The notes under the pieces are model-generated. The model did no database searches, was not told the DNA's origin, and saw only the letters and a list, made by a program, of their open reading frames with translations. Positions 1 through 5,699 of a stretch of DNA of 6,599 bases are shown one piece after another (position 1 is the first letter of the stretch; each line of letters begins with the position of its first letter). This DNA is from an uncultured Prevotella sp. Lineage in GTDB: Bacteria; Bacteroidota; Bacteroidia; Bacteroidales; Bacteroidaceae. Made by a program: the position numbers and the translations under genes. The stretch lies in the NCBI GenBank assembly GCA_905373605.1, contig CAJPTO010000178.1, positions 1 through 6,599 of the forward strand, written 5' to 3'.

Positions 1-3
1 GAA

Positions 4-684
4 ATGAGCTGGCTATTACCCCTGCTAAACAACCTCAACTATTGGACGGTGCTGCTTCTGATGTTCATCGAAGGCTCCGTCATTCCCACCCCTTCCGAAC
101 TCATTGTGCCCCCTGCAGCCTACCGCGCTGCTGCTGGAGAGCTCAACATTGTACTCGTCGTGGTTGTTGCAACCATCGGCGCAGTGTTAGGTTCAACGGC
201 AAATTACGTCGCCGCCTACTATCTGGGCCGCCCCATGATATACCGCTTTGCCAACAGCAGGCTGGGACATCTCTGCCTGCTGAACCAAGAAAAGATTGAG
301 AAAGCCGAGAAATATTTCTACGACCACGGTGTCATCGCCACACTCACAGGCCGACTCCTTCCCGGCATTCGCCAGATAATATCCATACCCGCAGGGCTTT
401 CGAAAATGAAATTTTGGAAGTTCACCCTCTACACCACCATCGGCGCGGGCATCTGGAACACCGTCTTGGCCACCCTCGGATGGTACCTTCACTCGTTTGT
501 TCCCAAGGAAGAACTTTACAACAAGATTGAAGAGTATAACTCCCAAATACAACTCGTGGTGATTATCGCCATTGCCGCGGTGGCTGTCATCGCCGCAATA
601 TGGTGGCAGATGCGCAAAAGAAAAAAGCGCAAGGCCAGTGCTTCGCTCGCTACCGAAGCCACAAACAACAACGATAGCGAATAG
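4..684 (+). CDS. DedA family integral membrane protein
   Basis: This 226-residue membrane protein belongs to the DedA/SNARE-associated (VTT) family. Characterised members act in the inner membrane as lipid flippases or proton-dependent transporters that affect envelope integrity; the substrate here is unknown. Visible hallmarks are the N-terminal FIEGSVIPTPSELIVPP block (about residues 21-37), with an acidic residue (E23) and the P-x-PSE re-entrant motif, and GRLLPGIRQIISIPAGLSKM (116-135), which carries the conserved arginines R117 and R123. Hydrophobic segments lie near residues 12-22, 48-75, 140-162 and 183-201. The C-terminus is a cytoplasm-like basic stretch (RKRKKRK, 204-210) followed by a polar tail. 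The length is typical for the family. Only three bases precede the ATG, so its ribosome binding site and promoter are outside the window and the start cannot be fully checked, though the family alignment favours it. trmD follows after 30 bases, so the two are probably co-transcribed. Confidence 0.93.
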   Translation: MSWLLPLLNNLNYWTVLLLMFIEGSVIPTPSELIVPPAAYRAAAGELNIVLVVVVATIGAVLGSTANYVAAYYLGRPMIYRFANSRLGHLCLLNQEKIEKAEKYFYDHGVIATLTGRLLPGIRQIISIPAGLSKMKFWKFTLYTTIGAGIWNTVLATLGWYLHSFVPKEELYNKIEEYNSQIQLVVIIAIAAVAVIAAIWWQMRKRKKRKASASLATEATNNNDSE

Positions 685-700
685 AAATCATCACGTAACG

Positions 701-706
701 AAAGGA
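701..706 (+). promoter_or_regulatory. Ribosome binding site supporting the GTG start of trmD
   Basis: AAAGGA lies 8 bases upstream of the GTG at 715, a normal Shine-Dalgarno distance. It matters because the start codon is not ATG: the purine-rich site and the MRIDIITVLPEM start of TrmD together fix the GTG as the initiator. It is the clearest Shine-Dalgarno-like site among the gene starts whose upstream sequence is visible. Confidence 0.6.
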
Positions 707-714
707 AAACAATC

Positions 715-1398
715 GTGAGAATAGACATTATCACCGTTTTGCCCGAGATGATTGAAGGCTTCGTGCACGAATCCATCTTGGCACGTGCACAAAAAAAAGG
801 GCTTGCAGAAATACACTTGCACAACCTGCGCGACTATTCAACCGACAAATGGAGGCGTGTTGACGACTATCCTTACGGAGGATTTGCAGGCATGGTGATG
901 CAATGCGAGCCCATAGACCGCTGCATCTCGGCACTCAAAGCCGAAAGAGAATACGACGAAGTGATTTTCACTTCACCCGACGGACAGCAGTTCGACCAGC
1001 ATGTGGCCAACGAACTGTCGCTCAAAGGCAACATCATCATCCTTTGCGGACATTATAAAGGAGTGGACCAACGCGTTCGCGACCACCTCATCACGCGCGA
1101 AATATCCATCGGCGACTACGTGCTAACCGGCGGCGAGCTAGCTGCTGCCGTGATGGCCGATGCCATTGTGCGCCTCATTCCCGGCGTTATCAGCGACGAG
1201 CAGAGCGCATTTTCCGACTGCTTTCAAGACGACTTGCTCTCCGCTCCCATCTATACCCGACCCGCAAGCTACAAAGGGTGGGACGTTCCGCCCATACTGC
1301 TCAGCGGAAACGAAGCGAAGATAAAGGCTTGGGAAATGGAACAGGCCTTGGAAAGAACACGCCTACTGCGCCCCGACCTGCTTGAAAGCAAGGAATAA
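715..1398 (+). CDS. trmD: tRNA (guanine-37-N1)-methyltransferase TrmD
   Basis: TrmD transfers a methyl group from S-adenosylmethionine to N1 of guanine 37, next to the anticodon, in a subset of tRNAs; this prevents +1 frameshifting. It is a cytoplasmic homodimer with a SPOUT trefoil-knot fold. At 227 residues it has full family length. Visible motifs are DDYPYGGFAGMVM (50-62), LCGHYKGVDQRV (110-121), EISIGDYVLTGGELAA (129-144), YTRP (180-183) and VPPILLSGNEAKIKAW (191-206). By alignment with the E. coli and Haemophilus enzymes, R153 (in VRLIPGV) and D168 (in FSDCF) match the catalytic Arg154 and Asp169. The knot reads GHYKG and GNE where proteobacterial enzymes have GRYEG and GNH. The GTG start is set by the family N-terminus and an AAAGGA site. 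There is an A8 run at 791-798. The stop codon lies in the loop of a hairpin. In most proteobacteria trmD sits with rpsP-rimM-rplS; here it follows dedA. Confidence 0.98.
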   Translation: MRIDIITVLPEMIEGFVHESILARAQKKGLAEIHLHNLRDYSTDKWRRVDDYPYGGFAGMVMQCEPIDRCISALKAEREYDEVIFTSPDGQQFDQHVANELSLKGNIIILCGHYKGVDQRVRDHLITREISIGDYVLTGGELAAAVMADAIVRLIPGVISDEQSAFSDCFQDDLLSAPIYTRPASYKGWDVPPILLSGNEAKIKAWEMEQALERTRLLRPDLLESKE

Positions 1399-1410
1399 AC
1401 TTGCTTTCAA
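1382..1410 (+). terminator. Perfect hairpin spanning the trmD stop codon; possible terminator or 3'-end stabiliser
   Basis: TTGAAAGCAAG (1382-1392) pairs exactly with CTTGCTTTCAA (1400-1410), giving an uninterrupted 11-bp stem around the 7-base loop GAATAAA, which contains the trmD stop TAA (1396-1398). No T-run follows (ACCACACC comes next) and none is present on the other strand, so it is not a textbook intrinsic terminator. It could be a weak terminator, an RNA-decay barrier or a processing site at the end of the dedA-trmD transcript. The structure is seen directly; the role is inferred. Confidence 0.5.
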
Positions 1411-1509
1411 ACCACACCTTAACGCCGTAGGCAAACACTTCCTGTACAAAAGCCCACCGCAACAAGAAAAAAGATGTAAAACAAAATGCAAAACGTAGAA
1501 AGAAAACAC

Positions 1510-1517
1510 TACCTTTG
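1510..1517 (+). promoter_or_regulatory. Bacteroidota-type -7 promoter element upstream of the DUF3078 gene
   Basis: TACCTTTG fits the Bacteroidota primary-sigma -7 consensus TAnnTTTG and ends 17 bases before the ATG at 1535, which would give a leader of about 10 bases. The upstream stretch 1459-1508 is strongly A-rich. I do not see a good TTG-type -33 box at the expected distance. The same octamer recurs ahead of truA. There is no Shine-Dalgarno sequence in the short leader. Confidence 0.55.
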
Positions 1518-1534
1518 CAAGTAAAATAGTTGTA

Positions 1535-2872
1535 ATGAAACACGTTTTAAGTATCCTTGTATTGTCCTTCCTTGGCGTTTCTGCACTCCAAGCACAACAA
1601 ACGCGCCAAACAAACCGCAACGAGCGCACCGGCTATGCCTCGGCCATACTGAAAAATTATGAGGACTCGCTGGAGCTTCTATTAAATAAGGTGTATCGGC
1701 TGAACGACAAGAGCGTTCTTTCTGCCGATTTCACCGACAACACCATGCCTTACCAGAGCTTTAGGCTTTTTTCGCCACTCACTTTCTACGAAAGCATTGC
1801 CAAAGAAGCCTTCGACCTCTCGGGAGATGCCGCAAAAGCCTACGCACAATCACGAAAAGCCGACTACCTTAGCCCACAATTCACTGATGCCGTGCTATTG
1901 CGCGTTTACCTCAAAAGGCCTGAACTGGTGCTTAACCGCGAGACAACGCTGCACAGCGTAGCACCCGAGGCAAAAACAACGCCCGTCGTCATCAAGTCTA
2001 ACGCAGGACTGGTGGAGAAAGAGTCGCAAACGCCCATCGAACCAGAAAGCGGTCCCATCAACGTGGTGGTCACGAAGCCCAACTTTTGGACGTTCAAAGG
2101 CGACTACTTCCTGCAATTCCTACAAAACTACGTGTCGGGAAACTGGTACAAGGGTGGCGAAAGCAACTATTCAATGGTTAGTGCTGTTACCCTACAACTG
2201 AATTACAACAACAAGCAAAAGGTGAAATTCGACAACAAACTCGAACTAAAACTCGGGTTTGTCACCTCGCCCAGCGACACCTTGCACAGCCTGAAGACAT
2301 CCGAAGACCTGATACGCTACACCAGCAAGCTGGGACTGCAAGCCTCCAAACGATGGTATTACACCCTACAACTGGTGGCTTACACCCAATTCCTGCGTGC
2401 CTACAAGAACAACAACAGCAATGCTGCATCCGATTTCATGTCGCCGTTCAACGCCAACCTATCGCTTGGTATGGATTATAACGTAGATTGGTTCAAGGGC
2501 AGGCTCAAAGGCTCCATACATCTCGCACCGCTGGCCTACAATTTCAGGTATGTTGACCGGCTTGGCATTGCCACACGCTACGGACTGGAGCCAGACAGCC
2601 ACACGCTTCACGACTATGGTTCGGAGTTCACCGTAGACTTGATGTGGAAAATAGCCGAACCCATCAGCTGGCAAACGCGCCTTTACGGATACACCACTTA
2701 CAAAAGGGCAGAAGTGGAATGGGAAAACACCTTCACTTTCCAGTTCAACAAGTTCATCAGCTCCAAGCTCTTCGTCTATCCCCGCTTCGACGACGGGGCA
2801 GCACGTGACGACAAACACGGCTACCTGCAAATGCGCGAGTTCGTTTCAATAGGTTTTTCCTATTCGTTCTAA
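1535..2872 (+). CDS. DUF3078 family protein, probable outer-membrane beta-barrel
   Basis: This is a 445-residue exported protein of unknown function that resembles the DUF3078 family of Bacteroidota. The N-terminus is a classic signal peptide (MKH, hydrophobic core about 4-16, ALQA before Gln21, probable cleavage after residue 20). Residues 21-180 look soluble: a helix-like segment, then a low-complexity linker rich in Pro, Glu and Thr (about 140-180). From FWTFKGDYFLQFLQNYVSGN (184-203) onward the sequence alternates polar and hydrophobic residues with many aromatics, as in barrel strands, and contains the characteristic NWYKGGESNYS block (203-213). It ends in FSYSF; a C-terminal Phe is the usual outer-membrane insertion signal. 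These points support an outer-membrane barrel, but ligand and role are unknown. It probably has its own promoter (TACCTTTG at 1510) and likely shares a transcript with comEC, which starts 15 bases after its stop. Confidence 0.85.
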   Translation: MKHVLSILVLSFLGVSALQAQQTRQTNRNERTGYASAILKNYEDSLELLLNKVYRLNDKSVLSADFTDNTMPYQSFRLFSPLTFYESIAKEAFDLSGDAAKAYAQSRKADYLSPQFTDAVLLRVYLKRPELVLNRETTLHSVAPEAKTTPVVIKSNAGLVEKESQTPIEPESGPINVVVTKPNFWTFKGDYFLQFLQNYVSGNWYKGGESNYSMVSAVTLQLNYNNKQKVKFDNKLELKLGFVTSPSDTLHSLKTSEDLIRYTSKLGLQASKRWYYTLQLVAYTQFLRAYKNNNSNAASDFMSPFNANLSLGMDYNVDWFKGRLKGSIHLAPLAYNFRYVDRLGIATRYGLEPDSHTLHDYGSEFTVDLMWKIAEPISWQTRLYGYTTYKRAEVEWENTFTFQFNKFISSKLFVYPRFDDGAARDDKHGYLQMREFVSIGFSYSF

Positions 2873-2887
2873 CAAATACGGCGTGAC

Positions 2888-4486
2888 ATGACACGTCCCA
2901 ATGGCGTCATCCAACTCTATCCGCTGGTGCGCATCGCACTGATGCTCATCCTAGGGATAGTGTTGGCCGACGCCATTCCTTTTTTTTCCAACCCCTCAAC
3001 CTGCGTATCCCTGTTGCTGGGTGCAACGGCCTTGGCCGTAATCACCATCCGAAACGCCCACCTTTCCAGCCTTTTGCTGCTCGTTGCCACGCTGTTTCTC
3101 GGTGCATGGGTCATGGCTTTGCAATCTGCCGACAGGCTTTCGTGCCCCACAGGCCAAGACATCGCCTACAAAGCCATCGTTACCGACACGCCAACAGCCC
3201 ACGGAAAGGTGCTGAAATGCAACCTGCTGGTGATTGACATCGATGGAAAACCCAATGCGCCAACACCCTTTCTCGTTCGCGCATCCTTTCTTAAAGACTC
3301 GCTAACAGGGCGTTGGCAGCAGCTCGCCCTAGGCTCAACCATCAGCGTCCAGTCGGTTTTGAACAACGACTTTGGCCTTTTCTCCTCGTCAAAGTTCAAC
3401 TTCGGCCGTTGGATGCAAGCCCATCAGCTCTATGCCACAACATTCATTTACTTCTCCGACTGGAGAAAAGTGCAGCTAACCGCCAACGAAAAAGAGCTGT
3501 TACCCGCCCTTGAAGCCCTTCGCATACGGCTTTTGCAAGCTAGAGAACATCTCCTTGGCAACGCTTGGAAACACAGGCTGAGTGCCGAAAACCAAGCTTT
3601 GGTGGCCTCGATAGCTCTCGGCGAGAAGTCGAGCCTCAGCCCTGCGCAACGCGAAGCCTACAGCAAGGCGGGCGTTTCGCACGTCTTGGCCCTCTCTGGA
3701 CTTCACCTGGGCATCATATACAGCGTGTTGTGGCTGGTTTTCACCACGTTGCTTCACCGCTTTGTGCGCCGCGATTGGGCCGACTTCATCGCCCTGGCCA
3801 TCATCACGGCCACCCTTTGGGTTTACGTTTTCTTGGTGGGACTGCCCCCCGGAGCCGTGCGTTCGGCCCTGATGCTCACCCTCTATGCCTTCGTTACCCT
3901 GCTCCACCGCAACCGCCTTTCGGCCAATACGCTGGCTTTTGCTTGCATTGTGATGCTCATTGCCAACCCCTCCGCCCTTTGGGATGTCAGCTTTCAGCTT
4001 TCGTTCTTGGCCGTATTGTCCATCATTGTGCTCTATCCTCCCTTGCAATCCCTTTACCAGCCCACCACGCGTTGGGGCACATGGCTTCGCCCCGCATGGG
4101 CAATGGCCTGCGTATCCGTGGCAGCCCAGATAGGCACAATGCCCCTAGTGGCCTACTATTTCGGGCGTTTCTCGTGTTATTTCTTGCTTTCCAACCTGCT
4201 CATACTGCCCCTCATAACCCTTTTACTCTATGCCACGCTCGCCGCTTTCCTTGTTTCGGCACTGCCATTGCTCCAACATTGGCTGCTAGACGGCATACAA
4301 TGGCTGGCCACAGCAGTGCAAACGCTGGTAGACAGCATCTCAATGCTCCCCTACTCTACGATAGACGGACTGGAAATCAACCTCTTCCAAACCTTTTTGG
4401 CCTACCTGCTCATCGCCCTTACCTACGCCTTGAGCCGCTATGCGCGCAAATGGCACCGAATTAGAAGCCTGATACGGCAGTTATAA
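2888..4486 (+). CDS. ComEC/Rec2 family competence protein, short form without beta-lactamase-like domain
   Basis: ComEC/Rec2 proteins form the inner-membrane channel that passes single-stranded DNA into the cytoplasm during natural transformation. In order this protein shows N-terminal membrane helices (about 11-30, 37-54, 58-78), a soluble OB-fold-like DUF4131 region (about 90-195), and the polytopic Competence domain (about 230-518). Signature motifs are AGVSHVLALSGLHLGIIY (261-278), GLPPGAVRSALM (318-329), NPSALWDVSFQLSFLAV (360-376) and AAQIGTMPLVAYYFGRFS (412-429). At 532 residues it is shorter than Bacillus subtilis ComEC (776) because it stops soon after the last helix with a basic tail; the C-terminal metallo-beta-lactamase-like domain is absent. 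I see no frameshift in the downstream bases, since truA begins 26 bases later, so this looks like a natural short form. A T8 run sits at 2980-2987. It has no Shine-Dalgarno site, and the 15-base gap after the DUF3078 gene suggests co-transcription. Whether the organism is transformable cannot be judged here. Confidence 0.93.
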   Translation: MTRPNGVIQLYPLVRIALMLILGIVLADAIPFFSNPSTCVSLLLGATALAVITIRNAHLSSLLLLVATLFLGAWVMALQSADRLSCPTGQDIAYKAIVTDTPTAHGKVLKCNLLVIDIDGKPNAPTPFLVRASFLKDSLTGRWQQLALGSTISVQSVLNNDFGLFSSSKFNFGRWMQAHQLYATTFIYFSDWRKVQLTANEKELLPALEALRIRLLQAREHLLGNAWKHRLSAENQALVASIALGEKSSLSPAQREAYSKAGVSHVLALSGLHLGIIYSVLWLVFTTLLHRFVRRDWADFIALAIITATLWVYVFLVGLPPGAVRSALMLTLYAFVTLLHRNRLSANTLAFACIVMLIANPSALWDVSFQLSFLAVLSIIVLYPPLQSLYQPTTRWGTWLRPAWAMACVSVAAQIGTMPLVAYYFGRFSCYFLLSNLLILPLITLLLYATLAAFLVSALPLLQHWLLDGIQWLATAVQTLVDSISMLPYSTIDGLEINLFQTFLAYLLIALTYALSRYARKWHRIRSLIRQL

Positions 4487-4499
4487 CCATTATATTTCG

Positions 4500-4507
4500 T
4501 ACCTTTG
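4500..4507 (+). promoter_or_regulatory. Bacteroidota-type -7 promoter element directly ahead of truA
   Basis: TACCTTTG is identical to the octamer at 1510-1517 and matches TAnnTTTG. It ends only 5 bases before the truA ATG at 4513. If it is active, transcription would begin at or within a few bases of the start codon, giving a leaderless or nearly leaderless mRNA. No convincing -33 TTG box is visible. The AAGG at 4509-4512 touches the ATG and is too close to act as a Shine-Dalgarno site. Confidence 0.5.
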
Positions 4508-4512
4508 TAAGG

Positions 4513-5247
4513 ATGAAACAAAGATACTTCATATACTTTTCGTACGATGGAACGGCCTACCACGGCTGGCAAATTCAGCCCAACGCCAATTCTGTTCAAG
4601 CCGAAATGCAACGTGCCTTGTCGCTGTTGATGCGCCATCCTGTGGAACTCATCGGTGCCGGACGCACCGACACGGGGGTTCATGCGCGCAAGATGGTGGC
4701 GCATTTTGACGAGGAGGGGCCGCTAGACGAAAAGCAATTGGCCTTCAAACTCAACCGCGTGTTGCCCTTCGACATTACGGTTTTCGGCATCAAGGCCGTT
4801 GAAAGCCACATGCATGCACGCTTCAGTGCCACAAAGCGCACTTACCACTACTACATACATGCCGACCGCGACCCCTTTTGCCGTGCCTATTCGTACGCCA
4901 TCCACCAAGTGCCCGACTTCCAATTGATGAACCAAGCCGCCCAGATGCTGTTGTCACACAAAGACTTTGGGGCTTTCTGCAAAAGTCATTCAGACGCAAA
5001 GACCACCCTCTGCGATGTGTACGAGGCGCGCTGGATACAGCTTTCAGACACCAAATGGCACTTTCGCATATCAGCAAACAGGTTTCTTCGCAACATGGTT
5101 CGAGCCATCGTTGGAACGCTTTTAGACGTGGGCTGGCATAAGATTAGCATCGAGCAGTTCGAAGAAATCTTGCATTCCAGGTCACGACAACAAGCAGGCG
5201 AGTCGGTTCCCGGACACGCTTTGTTCCTCGAAGACGTACAATATTAG
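4513..5247 (+). CDS. truA: tRNA pseudouridine(38-40) synthase TruA
   Basis: TruA is a cytoplasmic homodimer that isomerises uridines 38, 39 and 40 in the tRNA anticodon arm to pseudouridine. The 244-residue protein is full length. It begins with the family's N-terminal strand, RYFIYFSYDGTAYHGWQIQP (4-23). The active-site motif GAGRTDTGVHA (48-58) contains the catalytic aspartate D53, equivalent to D60 of E. coli TruA. Further conserved blocks are ARFSATKRTYHYYI (102-115), DFGAFCKS (151-158), NRFLRNMVRAIVGTLLDVG (189-207) and AGESVPGHALFL (228-239). The ATG at 4513 is the only start that keeps the first strand, so the very short distance to the TACCTTTG box is not an artefact of a misplaced start. 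It follows comEC after 26 bases and may also be read from the comEC transcript. Like trmD it modifies the anticodon region, but the two genes are separated by two unrelated ones. Confidence 0.98.
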   Translation: MKQRYFIYFSYDGTAYHGWQIQPNANSVQAEMQRALSLLMRHPVELIGAGRTDTGVHARKMVAHFDEEGPLDEKQLAFKLNRVLPFDITVFGIKAVESHMHARFSATKRTYHYYIHADRDPFCRAYSYAIHQVPDFQLMNQAAQMLLSHKDFGAFCKSHSDAKTTLCDVYEARWIQLSDTKWHFRISANRFLRNMVRAIVGTLLDVGWHKISIEQFEEILHSRSRQQAGESVPGHALFLEDVQY

Positions 5248-5344
5248 TTCCTATTTGTAAGTTCGTGAGCATTTTAACGCTTTAGGGCTTGCGGTACAGG
5301 GGCTATTTTAGCAATGCGACATCATATGTTGGAAAGCCTTAGAT

Positions 5345-5406
5345 GCATCGTAAGCAAGCAAAGAAGCATCGCGTGGAGGGAAAGAAGCATTTATCAAAGA
5401 AATGCT
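5345..5406. repeat. Degenerate 21-bp-period repeat with GCATCG/AAAGAA ends
   Basis: GCAT occurs at 5345, 5366 and 5387, exactly 21 bases apart. The first two 21-base units agree at 15 of 21 positions: both start GCATCG and end AAAGAA, with a diverged middle. The third starts GCATTT and has AAAGAA shifted a few bases left. The junction sequence AAGAAGCAT resembles the ACAAGCAT of the larger array about 200 bases downstream, so the two may be related, but this one is far more decayed. Confidence 0.4.
5386..5406. repeat. Perfect 7-bp inverted repeat (small hairpin)
   Basis: AGCATTT (5386-5392) and AAATGCT (5400-5406) are exact reverse complements separated by the 7-base loop ATCAAAG. It lies at the right end of the degenerate 21-bp repeat. 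No T-run follows, so a terminator role is not supported; it is about 140 bases past the truA stop. Confidence 0.4.
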
Positions 5407-5555
5407 ACACACATATAACAATATTCCAACAACGGCGTTTCCAAAAGCACTTTGCTTGTCGATATGGCAATAGCTTAGATGTTGACAACAACAGGCTTCA
5501 CTAAAATGCACACATCACAAGCCCTTGTCCAGCCATCAAAGGCCGATTTTGCGCC

Positions 5556-5682
5556 ACAAGCTACCTGGTAGCCTCCCTACAAGCATCTGGTAGCCTCGCT
5601 ACAAGCATCTGGTAGCCACACTACAAGCATCTGGTAGCCACGCTACAAGCATCTGGAACTGGCAGTACAAGCATCGTTGTAC
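5556..5682. repeat. Six-copy tandem array, 22-bp period (18-base core plus 4-base linker)
   Basis: The motif ACAAGC starts at 5556, 5579, 5601, 5623, 5645 and 5667, giving steps of 23, 22, 22, 22 and 22. In the three central copies the 18-base core TACAAGCATCTGGTAGCC (starting at 5578, 5600 and 5622) is identical and the 4-base linkers are TCGC, ACAC and ACGC; the copy before has linker TCCC. The first copy carries a one-base insertion and a diverged start, the fifth changes to TGGAACTG after the shared 12 bases, and the sixth keeps only TACAAGCATC. Since 22 is not a multiple of 3, reading frame is not kept and the array is non-coding. The linker is flanked by GTAGC and mostly GCTAC, so units can form 5-bp stems. 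The function is unknown; a structured RNA, a binding array or a lineage-specific intergenic repeat are all possible. Confidence 0.85.
5665..5682. repeat. Perfect 6-bp inverted repeat closing the tandem array
   Basis: GTACAA (5665-5670) and TTGTAC (5677-5682) are exact reverse complements around the loop GCATCG. The left arm and loop are the start of the last, truncated repeat unit, so the array ends in a hairpin that differs from the GTAGC stems inside it. Confidence 0.5.
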
Positions 5683-5689
5683 ACGCTCA

Positions 5690-5699
5690 TTGTGCACAA
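5690..5699. repeat. 10-bp perfect palindrome TTGTGCACAA
   Basis: TTGTGCACAA is its own reverse complement and begins 8 bases after the end of the tandem array. A dimeric regulator site is possible, but a single 10-bp palindrome can arise by chance and no partner site was found. Confidence 0.3.

Noticed and set aside
3500..4048. A 182-codon open frame on the - strand opposite comEC
   Set aside because: The translation is low-complexity (Gly, Gln, Glu, His) with no recognisable family, and it lies wholly opposite a well-supported gene.
3565..4464. A 299-codon open frame on the + strand inside comEC
   Set aside because: It is the shifted frame of comEC; its product is rich in Pro, His, Arg and Cys without domain-like character, while the comEC frame carries clear family motifs throughout.
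5302..5312. GCTA-TTT-TAGC as a truA terminator
   Set aside because: The stem is only 4 bp, no T-run follows, and it is 55 bases past the stop codon.
5327..5431. TGTTGGAA (5327-5334) and TTCCAACA (5424-5431) as a long-range inverted repeat
   Set aside because: Only 8 bp, separated by about 90 bases, with no extension on either side; it could be chance.
5308..5511. A 67-codon - strand open frame overlapping the degenerate 21-bp repeat
   Set aside because: No family resemblance and an odd Cys/Ser/His-rich composition; more likely a chance frame.
5556..5682. The tandem array as a CRISPR array
   Set aside because: The repeated unit is 18 bases with 4-base linkers; CRISPR needs repeats of roughly 23 or more with unique spacers of about 26-50 bases. 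No cas genes are nearby.
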